A stretch of 64,000 nt of DNA from Lumbricus terrestris (GCA_949752735.1 OX457037.1:18180039-18244038), one strand, 5' to 3'; positions 22,422 through 33,894 are shown, counted from the first letter of the stretch. The notes: generated by a model not told the origin, from the letters alone. A program made the numbers and translations.

Positions 22422-22485
22422 CGTGTGTTTTTGATTGAAATCGATCGCAATTATCGCAGCACAAAATTGACTTGTTCTAATTTTA
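22422..22485 (+). repeat. Partial second copy of the ATAD1 leader
   Basis: CGTGTGTTTTTGATTGA, ATCGATCGCAATTATCGCA and CACAAAATTGACTT match the sequence just upstream of the ATAD1 ATG (25238-25310), same orientation, 2.8 kb away. There is a 4-base gap near the start and a few changes. No coding exon follows it. Confidence 0.75.
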
Positions 22486-22606
22486 TAAATTATGGAGGAG
22501 GGCAGAATTTAAGGCCTATCAATGAATTAAATATTTCCATGAAGATTGTGGTGTCTGCATTGAGACCATGACATTGATTGTCTATATATGCGAACCAGCA
22601 AGCTAT

Positions 22607-22640
22607 AAAGCATGGTGTAAGAAGGGATGGTGTGCACACT
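22607..22640 (+). repeat. Left arm of an inverted repeat around the TGTTCC satellite
   Basis: AGCATGGTGTAAGAAGGGAT plus GGTGTGCACACT matches the complement of 24474-24507 with one mismatch. The arms may be two copies of one dispersed repeat in opposite orientation rather than true element ends. Confidence 0.6.
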
Positions 22641-22819
22641 TGGCTGAAATTTATGGCTAAAGTCGCTAGATGGCGATGGCGTTCGTAGTTGACGGACCTC
22701 GCCCATAAACCTAATGGAATTTCATGATATTGTATGGCATACATACTTATACTCCTTCACTGCACGTCCGTTCCCTAATGCCAGTCTCATGTCTGGGCGA
22801 AGGAGGAGGGCGACACAAA

Positions 22820-24380
22820 TTATCTTTGCTATGTTCTGTTCCATTTGCTCTTTGTCTCCTTTTCTCTTGTGTTCTATGTTCTCTGTTCCATGTGATGCTA
22901 TGTGTTCCCTGTGTTCCAATGTTCTATATGTCCTCTGACCCTGATGTTCCTATCGATGTTCCGTGTTCCATTGTTCTCTGTGATGCGCCTTCTGTTCCCT
23001 GTTAATTGATGTTCCGTGTTCCCTGCGTTCCTTGTTCCCTGATATATACCAGGTTCCTTATGTTCCATGGGCCTTAATTGTTTATATCCCTTATGTTCCA
23101 CGGACCTTGTTGTTATTTCGCGCCCTTTGTTTTCTAATGTCGCAGGCGTTCAATGTGATGTTCCATGTTCCTTGTGTTCCCTGGTGTTCCCTGTTTCTTA
23201 TGTCCCACAGCCCTTGCTACATATTCCGCGTTCCATATGTTCCTTAATATTTCTGATGTTTGTCCAGATGATTCATGTTCCTTAATTATGTTTCGCGTTC
23301 CTTGTTCCTTAATGTTTCTGATGTTCCCTCAGGTGTTCCATGTTCCTTATGTTCCACGGTCTTTGTTGCGTGTTCCGCGTTTCGTATTTTTAATGCCTCT
23401 GAAGCTCCCGCGATGTTCCTTGTTTCTTATGTTTCCTGATGTTCCTTGTGTTCCTCATTCCTTGTTGAACATTCCGGGTTCCTTGTTCCTTAATGTTTCT
23501 TGTGTTCCCCCTTATGTTCCTTGTTCCCTGCGTTCCACGGACCTTGTTGCGCGTACCACATTCCGTGTTCTGTTTTCCAGTGATGATCCATGTTCCTTAC
23601 GTTCCCTGATGTTCCATGTTCCTTGTGTTCCACATTCCTTGTTCCACATTCCGTGTTCCATGTATCTTAATGGTTCTGATCTTCCCTCTTATGTTCCATG
23701 TTCCTTACGTTCCACAGACCCTGTTGCGTGTTCCACACTCCGTGTTCTTATATGTTTCTCATTTTCCAGTGATGTTCCAGGTTCCTTATGTTCCATGGTC
23801 TTTGTTGTATGTTGCTTATGTTCCACGGCCCTTGTTGTTTGTTCCGCGTCTTTTGTTTTCTGATGTCTCTGGTGTTTCATGTGATGTTTCATGTTCCTTA
23901 TGTTCCGTGTTGTTCCCTGTTTTTTGTGTTCCGCATTCCTTGTTCTTCACTGATTCTGATTTTCCCTGAAGTTCCATGTTCCTTATGTCACCTGATGGTC
24001 CATGTTCCTTGTGTTCCAATTCCTTGTTGCACTTTCCATATTCCATGTTCCTTAATGTTTCCGACGTTTCCCCTGATGTTCCATGTTCCTTACGTTCTGC
24101 AGTCCTGGTGGCATCTTCCGTAATGCATGCATGTTCCGTCTTCCTCGTCCTATATATTCTCTGAACAATGTTCTCTGTGATGCTTCATGTTCCTTACGTT
24201 CCACGCTCTTTGTTGTATATTCGCTTAGGCCTATGTTCCCTGGTGTTCCGTATGACGTTCCATGTTCCCGTCAATGTTACCTGATCCTCATCGCCCCTTA
24301 TATGTTCCAAGTGATACTCCCTGCTATGTTCCTGCCCTCTCCTTGTCCATATGCTCCATGTTTCGAACGTTTCTTATACT
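22820..24380 (+). repeat. TGTTCC-rich satellite, ~1.5 kb
   Basis: A continuous field of ATGTTCC, GTGTTCC and CTTGTTCC words, mostly 7-8 bases apart, with longer recurring phrases such as TTATGTTCCACGG-CCTTGTTG. It opens several long frames, which are by-products of the repeat (MFLVFP/VPCSLCS type) and not genes. The density of TTCC/GGAA cores is noteworthy. Confidence 0.85.
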
Positions 24381-24473
24381 TTTTGCTCTATATTGTATAT
24401 GCTGCCAACCATCAACTGGGGACAACAGCGCCACCTGCTGAAATGCCAAAAACAATGTATGGCCAGTATAAGA

Positions 24474-24507
24474 AGTGCGCACACCATCCCTTCTTACACC
24501 ATGCTAT
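24474..24507 (-). repeat. Right arm of the inverted repeat
   Basis: Complement of 22607-22640 with one mismatch. Confidence 0.6.
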
Positions 24508-24709
24508 AAAGTCTCTCATAAAATTTAATATCTCAAAACAGTTAGGTCTAATAACAATAGGCCTAATTAAAGACCGTTTATAGCCTACTTGACCCAATAA
24601 TCCAACAAGCATTAACAACTATAGGCTAGGCCTACTTCAGTTTCGCTTCTGATGGATAATTGTCTCTGGATGTAGTTTTTAGCCGCGGGCGTGACAATAT
24701 AATTAGGCT

Positions 24710-24850
24710 ATAGTCTACCTCAATGGTCTCTTCTCTGCTTTGTCTCTTCTCGAAACATGCTTCTTCTCGCGGGGTCTTGCGCCCTGGGAGCGCCTCTGAA
24801 CGATTCACTCTACTAGAGGCGCTTTATAAATGTTTAACTACGATACAATA
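24710..24850 (+). mobile_element. LINE 3' tail
   Basis: CCTGGGAGCGCCTCTGAACGA then CTAGAGGCGCTTTATAAATG, with a short stretch of decayed ORF2 before it. Confidence 0.65.
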
Positions 24851-25237
24851 AAGTTTCCTCCGAAATAAAATCTCCTCTAGCAGTCTAGCTGAAACTCGAG
24901 ATCTGTATTGGAAGAAATTTGTCTGATAATAGGTTAAAAGTTAATAATTTTGGAACGCACCGTAGTAAACTTTTAGCAAAGAACTTCATAACACGGATGC
25001 TGTATAAGAACGTTTACTAGGCTTTATTCGCTGCTTCTTTGTGCTTGTTAACTATCGCGTTATGTCGACTGGTTTTTCAATAAAACGAATATTATATTAT
25101 TAACTTTTCACTGCAGAGTTTATGACTGCGATCAGGATACCAGCGCTATAAAACCTTTAAACAGCATTGAGCTCTAATTAGTTCGTTGGAAATTCCGCTG
25201 CGCTGTTTTTTCTCTCATCTATGGTCAAATGTTCGAC

Positions 25238-25331
25238 CGTGTGTCTTTGATTGAATAGAAATCGATCGCAATTATCGCAACACAAAATTGACTTCTTGTC
25301 GTAATTTTTAATTAAAATAGAGAACGTTGAA
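25238..25331 (+). promoter_or_regulatory. ATAD1: Probable ATAD1 5' leader
   Basis: This stretch runs directly into the ATAD1 ATG (25332, context GAAATGTCG). A matching 64-bp copy exists at 22422-22485. The transcription start site cannot be placed from sequence alone. TCGATCGCAATTATCGCA could be regulatory, which is only a guess. Confidence 0.35.
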
Positions 25332-28300
25332 ATGTCGGACACTGGGCCTCCGAGTGTTTCGCTGTATAATGCGCTGCAGGCGAAAGTCGCTCTGATTAAG
25401 GGATTAGCGCAAGGACTTGCGAATGGACGTTCGACCCCTGTAGCTGTACAGGAGTCGTTGATGGTGATGACAGAGGAATCGGAGAGAGCTGCCATCAGAG
25501 CAGCCCAGAAAAACGAGATCATCGTTAAACTTCTCTCGACTGTTCTCGGGTTAGCGGTGTCGTTCGGTATTTCGTATTACGGCATTCGATGGCTGGTGAA
25601 CGTCATGGACCCCACTCGAAGCGAGAAACAAGAGTCGCAGAAGAGGGTTAGGTTTGCATTGCTACAAATCAGTGATAAAATTCGCCACGCCGTTGCGCTA
25701 TTGATAAACAATATGGCTGCTTGTGCCAAAATATTGTATTTTCAATGTCTCTTGTGTGTGAATCCCATCTCTATCTAATTTAGTGGAAATACGGGTAATA
25801 AAATACGTATTGCAATAAGCATTCATGAGTTGCATCAGCAGAGCTGCAACTACACAACATCTCCTGTACATATGTCACATTCTCACTTCGATATCTATCA
25901 CTTTAACTTTCTAAATTATTCACCTATTGGAGTTTAATTGCTTTTCATTAATCTGACTTAGAATTGGCATGAATACTTTTTATCAATCCAGCCTCCACTT
26001 AATCAGGAATTCGTTTCATCAATCCATCTTCTAGTTGAACAATGGCTATTTTTTTATCAATCCAGCTTCTATTTAAATAGCAATTATTGTTCATCGATCC
26101 AGCTCCAATTTCAGTAAGAATATTTTCTTCGATACCACTTTTGTTTAAATATAAATTAGTTTCATCAATCTGACTTACGTTTAGCAAGAATTCTTTTCAT
26201 CAATCTAACTGCATGCAGCTAACACTAAACCTATGCAGAGGCGAACAATTTTGAGTGCTAAAGCGATAGATTAATTGCAGAACCATTACTGTACAACGTT
26301 TATGCACTGCTTAAATTGTAATTTAATAGACACCAGTAGTTACAAGATTGAGTGATGTGGGCATTGCTATAGAAAGGAGATGTTGGTCTCACTCGTGCTT
26401 ACCTTTGCAAGCTTGTAACCGTTACCCTATTCTCATTGCTCACCATTTCTACTCACTTCGTTCAGCTGAACAGACTTCAGTTCTGCTGTCAGTCCCTTTT
26501 GCTCGTTCCTCCAAGTGCTATGCGTTTCTAGAACTCCTTAGGCATTCCTCTCTCATTTTAAATCTCTTTTGTTTAGCTGTGCTGGAGTTTGTAGCACCTC
26601 TGTAGTCCTCTGAAGAGGTGAGCACTATGCAAATTCATTTAATGAATGAATGAACGAAATAGTGAGAAAAAAGACTTTCACACGAGCCCTTGCATCTTTC
26701 ATTTCTATTTCTCTCTACCAGTTCACTGACTGACTGATCCTCCCCAAGCACAATGTTTTCCACATTCATGGATGCTGGTATTCTTAACATTTAAATCTTA
26801 ATGCATGTATTGTATTTTCATTGATGTTGGTGAAAAGTTATATGATATCTTGAATTTTGAACACAGGCTGAGAAACTAATGAAAACCATCGGTGTAAACA
26901 ATGTCAAGGTAAGGTCTTTGCAGCCTTTGCTGAACTCTACATATGTACAAAGTCGGTTGCTTTGCCCTTTGAGCCAGAATACTTAGGTATCGCAGTAAAA
27001 CGCAGGCAAAGTGCATTCCTAGATTTAGATTGGTTACAGGTCTGATTCAAGGGCAAGCTGAATATTTTTTAATAGAGACTTGAAGTCAAGGTATAGAAAA
27101 ACGCTTGCCAGAACTTAAAATGTGACTGCATGGTGATAGACTTATTTTCAAATCTGTATTCTGTCATGCCCTTATTAGGCCAGCAAAACCTGGTAATATA
27201 AGGGGCGTCCATGCACTTCTTTTTCTACACCTTAAGCACCGATCACTGCTGCGTTGTTGGTCACATTCCTGGATTTGAATTTGATGAATAATTAAATGAA
27301 AATGTTGGACAGACAAAGCTGTTGCGCTGTGATTTACTGCTTTCTGTACCCCATTTACTATAAAGACCTGCTTCAGAATGAATATTAACTAGTGTTTTAA
27401 AAAGCTTTTTCGTTGTTTTAGCATTACTTAAGCAGTTGCAGCAATTGAGATATTTTTAATGTGAACTTATTTTGTAATTTGAAAACTGTATTTTGTATGG
27501 TCTTATTAATTCTACATTAATTGTTGGTTTCTTAAGACTTTTTCAAGGGTTTCTTTGTGCTGGGAGCACCTTTGAATTTATGTTGTACTGTGAGAGGCTG
27601 TAAATAGAATGATAGTTTGGTTATTTTTCACTTTGACTGAGTACATACAAACTGCGTATTGTTGACTTCGTACTTGGCATATTTTTCACTTAACCCTTTC
27701 GCCCCTGGGTTCCCGTTACTCAATGGCTGACAAACCGAAATATCGGTTTCTCGGGTCAAGAGGGTTAAGCCGACTTACTATGTCCAGTCCATACAGTATT
27801 TATCTCTAGTATAAATTGTGTTTTGGGGATTTGTGGCTGAAGATGGCCTGTTTGAAGAGCACAATGCATTTCGGTTTTGTTGTAACGCAGTGTAATGTAT
27901 CTGTAAATCTTCGAGAATATCTCAGTGCTCAAAAAGCCACGTTATGGGACCAGCTTAATCACCGGTACTTTGGTGACAATTGGTGATCAATGATAACATT
28001 AATCTTTATTTTTAAAACCGATGCAGTGCAGTATGATTGCAATAACTAATGGAGTCACAAGTTATTATAGGAGGTGAATTTAACTGTCGGCAGCCATGCA
28101 AGACGCCCATCGTGGCCTAATGCTCTTTTTCTTTTTTTTCTTTTATCAACACCATCTGCTGAATGGAAGGTTCAGTGAACCTTTTTGGAGTTGCGAAAGG
28201 CGATCCCGCATTCGTGCTGTGTGTTTACCATTACCTAAACCTCTCCCAGAACTATTACGATAATAAGAATGATGATGGCCGTGCGATGGAGTGTGGGGCG

Positions 28301-31300
28301 CGGTGGTGTAGTGGTGGCGTCGTTGCCTTGAAGCCGGAAGGTTCAAATCCACCTCGCCGCGTAAGGACCCTGGGCAAGTCCTTCACTCACAATTGCTCAG
28401 CGCTTCGGCGTGAAACTCCGATGCAGTGTCCGCTCTGCATTCGGGAGCGCCTCTGAGTAGAGAGAGCTTGAAGGGGCGCTATAACAAGTGCACATACAAA
28501 CAAAGATGGAACCCGATTCGCTGTGGATGTTAGTAGTTGTCTGGTTGTGTTTTGTGTCATGTCAGCTGACGGAGTACGAACTCTGCATTGCTTCTAATCT
28601 CGTCGATCCACTGACGATGGTCGTCGATTGGGAAGACATCGGAGGATTGGAGAAAACGATTCGTGATATCCGTGATTCAGTCATCGTTCCGTTCAAACAC
28701 CGAGATCGATTCAGCAAGTCCGGCCTCATTCAACCTCCAAAAGGTAGGCACACACACGCACACTGACACACACAATGTCACACACACACATATACATATG
28801 TGCGTACAGCCGTACATCAATCAATTATTCAAATTGTTTTATTTTATAACCAAATTAGACAAACCAGGTGATGCATATCGTTGCAAGTCTGTTACAAAGA
28901 AATGGAAACCCTAAAGAGATAATAAAAGATATCCCGCTAACTATGGACGCCAAATTATCGATTGAAGTTATGATATATGTTAGCCTTAACTAAACTTTAC
29001 CATACACATGTGACACGTAGAGCGACACGTAGATCAAGTAAAGAAAAAAAAGATAATGCAAAAGGAAGCAACATAAACTAAGAATTTAGGGAACCAATGA
29101 AAAGAAAATGGAAACTGAAGTACTCAACACTGTTGAGTCAATAAATGATATGTACATGCATGTGTACATACATACATTATTATTCATACATGTAATGTAA
29201 TAGATCGGTGTTTATTATACGTGAACATTACATATCATATAGGTTTCTCTTGTTTAATTATTTTAGCATGTAGAGAACTACTGATAAGTTGATGATAATT
29301 TTTAGGTGTGTTGCTGTATGGTCCGCCTGGTTGTGGAAAAACAATGATCGCAAAGGCCACTGCCAAGGCAACAGGTGTGTACTTTGAAACCATCACCGAT
29401 CTGGAGTTATACCTGCCTGTTTATAATCTTCTAGGCACTGTAGAATGTAGATCTTATAATCTAAGATCATAGTATTGAAAATTTGTCATTTGTAGAGTGC
29501 GATTATATTGTATTTAGCCACTTGATCGTGTTTTTCCGGGACTTACACATTAATCTTCTGTTTATCATGACCTTAGCCAATTATGAACTGACTCTGCATG
29601 GCAGTCATCATGGTATTTAGTTAATGGGTTGACTCAAATTAAGTGGGACTAGTGCTCTTTTGGGTCTCCTCTTCACATGAAGATGCATTGAAGTGTTCTA
29701 TCATCTGTTATGGACTTGTATATATGCTTGTGTTTCGTGGGAATAAGAGTTTTGTCAGTTATCATAAAAATTTTGAGCGTGAACGTTCAATGCAACATTG
29801 TTTTAACATTGGCAACTTGATGCTCTGTTTCATTTTTTAAATTTTTTATGATGAGAAAATCCATACAGTAAAATGTTCATTAATGTTGACGATTGTTTTG
29901 CCATGCTAGGGCTGGGAGTGCCTCTGAGTCATCACCTTGATGCGGTGCTACATAAATTCTCACAATGAATAAATTAAGAGAATTAAAAATTTGTTTTTCT
30001 GTTTCGTTTTTTTCACCGAGTTTTTTGACGCGTAATTTGAAGAACACACAGTTAAAGAAAGATGTGGGTCTTGTGTGATGGACAGTATTAAGTAACTACT
30101 TACTTAGGTTGAGTCTGTTTTCTTTGTTAGGTGCACGTTTTATAAACCTTCAAGTTTCTTCCCTCGTCGACAAGTGGTATGGTGAATCGCAAAAACGTGC
30201 AGAAGCTGTCTTCTCTCTCGTTAGTTAAGCATCTATGTTCTTAAAATAGAATTGCATGCATGAGTGTTATGGTCTATGTTCTTAACATAGACTAGCGTGC
30301 TTGATTGTTATGACCAATGTTCTTAAAATAGAATGACATGCTTAATTGTTGAGATCTATGTTCTTGAGATAGATTAACATGCTGAATTGTTATGATATAT
30401 TTTCTTTAAGTAGAGAAGCATGCCTCAGTGTTAAGATCTATGTTCATAAAATAGAGTAACATGCTTAAATGCAATTGTCTCCTCTGTTTCAGTTTAAGAG
30501 CTCTGTTCTTAGAGCTAGGGGTGCATAGCAGCTAAGCGGTTAGGGTGCTTTGCTGCAAAACCAGGGGTTAGTTATTCATATCCCGGACACAGCAGGCATT
30601 TCTTCAAAATTTTATCTGTGTTTCATTTGTGACTTTCAGCTGATTACACTGATTTTGTACTATCAGTGAGAAGGTTGGAAGGAATTACTTCAGTTAAAAA
30701 TAATAATTATGACAATTTATATGGCGGCGTTACACAGCCATCCCGTTGCAAGGGCTCAGGTCTTACAGATTCTCTAGACAACTTTTTTCCTTTGCTGGAG
30801 TCGGGAGTGCTTCTGCAATTCTGCAATGAATGAATATGGTATTAATGATTTTTCATGTGCTTTCTGTAGGCTCACAAATTGCAACCAACGATTATCTTCA
30901 TCGATGAAATAGGTGAGTCGTCTTTTTGAGACATGGTCTAAACGTTTGCCAGTCAGCATTTTTGTAGCTACTGAAACTTTTGTAGCTTATCAGGTGTTTG
31001 TACAATGTACATGTATACACGTGGTAAATTTTAATCAGTGACTAAAATTATGTATTAATGTGTAATATTTTGGTTGTGCAATAGTTCTAATAACCTAAAC
31101 TCATCTTAAACTGCACGTGAATGAATCGAATAGGTCGCAGTTGAAGGCAGGTGTCTTGAACAAATAAAAAGGTAGCTGAGCTTCTGATTTTGGAATGCGT
31201 GTGTATATGGTTCCACACACGCATGGGTGCCTGCAGATATTTCTGCAAGAGGGAAAAACACAATGGCCACAGTCGAACTTTTTAGCACGAGCTTGAAAAA

Positions 31301-33894
31301 TGCAAAGCTGGAGACTAAGAACATGAGTAGTCTGTCAGAGAGATTTCAAAATGGTGCTGTGCAATTGTGCACGAAAGACTTGCTTCTCTATGCAGTAAAG
31401 GGCTTTGTCAAGGTTCAAACCCATGCTCTCCACATTACAGTCCAGACGCTCTAACTAATGGGCCACTGTACTGCACTTCTAAGTAATTGCAGTAATACTG
31501 TGAGCGTGTAGCTAAATAAAACCTGTGGTTACGTGATTCTGTTTTCAGATTCCTTTCTGCGCGCTCGTATGTCAAGTGACCACGAGGCGACGTCGATGAT
31601 CAAGACTCAGTTCATGAGCTTCTGGGACGGTCTGATAACCGACCCCCACTGCCACATCATGATCATAGGGGCAACAAACAGACCGAGTGATGTCGATGCC
31701 GCCATCTTGCGACGAATGCCCTGCATGTTTCACATCGGCCTTCCGGTTCGAATTTAATTCTAATCAGCTTATCAGGATTTTTATTAGTATTCATAGCGAA
31801 TTAAGTAGTAACTTCTATCGTGCTTGTTTCTGGCTTTGACCAGTAGCATACAAAAGCAGGCCATAGACAGGCTGATCCCTAGAGGATCTGTCAATTAAAA
31901 CCATCAGTCAGCGTGTGATACATGGTGCGTGGTTGTGTAGTGGTATGTTAATTACTTATTTGTGATTGTGATGCTGTAAAAGTAATTACCGATAGATTGG
32001 ATTAGAAATTTTATACATTTATTGGAATGCTTCTAAATTGTGACGTGTGTGTTTTGGCAAATCTTTTGTTTGCAGGATCCACTCCAACGAAAAAACATTC
32101 TGGACATTATTCTCAAGGACGAAGTGGTAATTAATCAGTTTCTTATTATGATCAGAATGCATTGGATAAATATTATGTTTCTACCACAGAAGCAGTCAAA
32201 TCCTGAACTTTGAAATGAAAATTGTTCTTTCTGCTGATATTATGGAATTTCTTGGTTATTGAATTATTTTCCTGGATTCATTTACCTCGTTAGTTGTTAA
32301 CCCCATTTGGACTTTATCTTTGGAATGTTATCTCCCCTTCTATTCTTCAATTCTTTCTGGTAGGGCTCTCTTCTTTGCTCTTCTCAAAGCCTGTTTTGAA
32401 GTCTTCTTTTCAAGGGGCCTTGTACACTGGGAGTGCTTCCGAATGGTTCACCCTACTAGAAGTGCTTTATAAAGTTTAAAAATGCAATGCAATTGTCGTC
32501 TGGAAATCCTTTCTTGGTTGTGCAACCAGACTCGGATTTGAGTTTGACTTGTACAGCGATTCTGATGCTTTGTCTTATGATTGTGGTATAAAATTACTAC
32601 ATTAGATTCTGATAGTTATTAGGTTCAATTACTGTGGAGTTATGGAAGTTAGATTTGATAAGCTGTGTTTTATCTGCTACCAAACTGTGAACTACAGCTA
32701 GTGACACGTTGCCTTCACAAGTGTTGCATTGCCTATGAGTGGCATGTTGCCTCCACGATAAGCACGTGATGCTTTTGTGATTGATGCATTATATCATTAT
32801 ATCAGATTACCAAGATGCAGTTCACTGTCTCTAATGATTAAATTAGGAAATTCTTGACAGAAATTGGACAAAGTTTCCCTGTGAAGGAATCGTCCATTTT
32901 TATGGTAGGAGTATGGTCCGAATCATAATTAGTTGCCCATTGCATCCCTGGTTTTCCAGTTGACATCGCTGAATCCATCCGTCTGGTTCTTCTTTTTGTT
33001 TGGCAGTTGGATGCCTCACTTGACCTTGACCATTTGGCCAGACTGACTGAAGGTCTTTCCGGCAGTGACCTTCGAGAAGTCTGCCGCAGTGCAGCCATCA
33101 CAAGGGCATTGATGTCCGTCGACTTTGAGGAGTCTTCAGATGATGACGAGTTCAAAGACAGGTGAGCAGCCGATGATGATGTGCCTAGTATTTTGATCTG
33201 TACTAGCTCTGATTTTCTACGATAATGTTCTTTTACTATTATGTTACTATTCTCTGCAGGTGGGGCAGATTTCATTGTAGGTTGCAACTTAACTATTAAT
33301 ATTACCTTGGTAAATAGAGATTTGTCTATCCTAAGTCAGTTAAGATCTTTAACTTGAAAAATCGTCCAACGGTCCTTATGTGTGGATAACATTGCAATGC
33401 GGCCATGTTGTTATCATGAATAGCACTATAGCAGTGCTCAGCATCTACTGAAATGAAATAAGTCCAGTTAATTGTGACCTTTTTAACATATGGGATTTTA
33501 ATAAGATTTTAGCAGTGTGACGTACCAAAACGAAATGAGTGTATAATGTAACAGAAAAGTTCACTTCATGGCAATTCTTTTTTTTTGTAATAATTATGTG
33601 TCAAAAGCTTACAAATTACATATAGAGCTTTTGAAGCAGGCTTGTTAGCTTTGGTAGATTTATAAGTTGTTGAAGTTCTTACGTGGCTGTTGTTATATTT
33701 GCATGGCTATGCATGGAACTGTAGAAACTGTTGCTCCTGAGTGTCGTAATAATTGCAATAACTTTGTTTTTTTCAGCGAACTGGTTTCTGTGCACACCTT
33801 ACGAATGTCCGATTTTGACGTGGCTCTTGAGAAATTCCGGACAACAAAGCGTGTCGCAGTCGCAGCGTCAATGCAACAGATCGGCATCGACTAA
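25332..33894 (+). CDS. ATAD1: ATAD1/Msp1, outer mitochondrial membrane AAA+ extractase
   Basis: Ten coding exons: 25332-25646, 26867-26908, 28566-28743, 29306-29374, 30131-30219, 30870-30912, 31549-31745, 32076-32126, 33007-33161, 33777-33894. All have GT/AG borders and compatible phases; the total is 418 aa. ATAD1 (yeast Msp1) is a hexameric ATPase anchored in the mitochondrial outer and peroxisomal membranes that pulls out mislocalised tail-anchored proteins; in neurons it also acts on AMPA receptors. Visible features: membrane segment about 64-84 ([21 protein letters not shown]), the family phrase [24 protein letters not shown], Walker A GPPGCGKT (184-191), WYGESQK pore-loop region, Walker B IIFIDE (239-244), GATNRP sensor (286-291), arginine fingers RRMP (300-303) and GLSGSDL. 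Human ATAD1 is 361 aa; the extra length is mostly a 45-aa N-terminal extension that would disappear if Met44 or Met46 were used. Introns hold SINEs, LINE tails and a donor-linked minisatellite. Confidence 0.95.
25985..26215 (+). repeat. Diverged 35-40-bp units related to the foldback minisatellite
   Basis: Five to six units with ATCAATCCAGCTTCTATTTAA-like phrases, strongly diverged, in ATAD1 intron 1. Same family and orientation as 17955-18565. Confidence 0.65.
26360..26660 (+). mobile_element. LINE 3' fragment in ATAD1 intron 1
   Basis: Decayed ORF2 C-terminus ending GCTGGAGTTTGTAGCACCTC, then GAAGAGGTGAGCACTATGCA and an AATGAATGAATGAA tail. Confidence 0.65.
27535..27615 (+). mobile_element. 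LINE/SINE 3' tail
   Basis: GTGCTGGGAGCACCTTTGAAT then ACTGTGAGAGGCTGTAAATAG; short, in ATAD1 intron 2. Confidence 0.5.
28295..28495 (+). mobile_element. tRNA-derived SINE (family 1), near full length
   Basis: The head GGGGCGCGGTGGTGTAGTGG contains an A-box-like element, and GGTTCAAATCC is a B box 34 bases on; together they are an internal Pol III promoter as in tRNA-derived SINEs. The body (CAAGTCCTTCACTC, GCTTCGGCGTGAAAC, GATGCAGTGTCCGCTC) is shared with 11205 and partly with 48380. The tail CGGGAGCGCCTCTGAGTAG and GGGGCGCTATAAC is that of the local LINE. It ends 70 bases before ATAD1 exon 3. Confidence 0.8.
28746..28795. repeat. (CA)n microsatellite
   Basis: An imperfect CA run starts three bases after the ATAD1 exon 3 donor. 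Confidence 0.85.
29900..29985 (+). mobile_element. LINE/SINE 3' tail
   Basis: GCTGGGAGTGCCTCTGAGTCA, CTTGATGCGGTGCTACATAAA, AATGAATAAA; ATAD1 intron 4. Confidence 0.6.
30220..30475 (+). repeat. ATAD1: ~41-bp minisatellite starting at the ATAD1 exon 5 donor
   Basis: Six diverged units, each with a GTTA/GTGTTA start, CTATGTTCTTAAAATAGA and ACATGCTTAATT. Unit 1 begins at the splice donor itself (GTTAGTTAAG, 30220). Unit 6 repeats GTTAAG-ATCTATGTTC, so donor-flanking sequence belongs to the unit. Confidence 0.75.
30515..30600 (+). mobile_element. tRNA-like SINE head
   Basis: GGGGTGCATAGCAGCTAAGCGG with GGTTAGTTATTCATATCCCG resembles A- and B-box spacing of a tRNA-like head; no clear body follows. 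Confidence 0.45.
30785..30838 (+). mobile_element. LINE 3' tail, very short
   Basis: TTGCTGGAGTCGGGAGTGCTTC then GCAATGAATGAAT; ends about 30 bases before ATAD1 exon 6. Confidence 0.5.
31395..31480 (-). mobile_element. tRNA-like SINE head, inverse
   Basis: On the minus strand GGCCCATTAGTTAGAGCGTCT and, further on, GGGTTTGAACC have the A-box and B-box arrangement of a tRNA. Flanking stems do not pair well, so it is a SINE head rather than a tRNA gene. Confidence 0.55.
32290..32480 (+). mobile_element. LINE 3' fragment in ATAD1 intron 8
   Basis: Decayed ORF2 C-terminus ending CACTGGGAGTGCTTCCGAATG then CTAGAAGTGCTTTATAAAG. Confidence 0.6.

Noticed and set aside
23165..23863. 232-codon open frame rich in MF/VPCSL phrases
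   Set aside because: It is produced by the TGTTCC satellite. All three frames give similar repetitive strings and there is no start or splice context.
28488..28565. Extended start of ATAD1 exon 3 with its own ATG
   Set aside because: The ATG lies in the SINE flank and is separated from conserved sequence by a good 3' splice site at 28565.
31395..31480. Possible tRNA gene on the minus strand
   Set aside because: A and B boxes are present, but acceptor and other stems do not pair; better read as a SINE head.
32838..33287. 149-codon frame antisense to ATAD1 exon 9
   Set aside because: Overlaps a confirmed exon on the other strand and matches no family.
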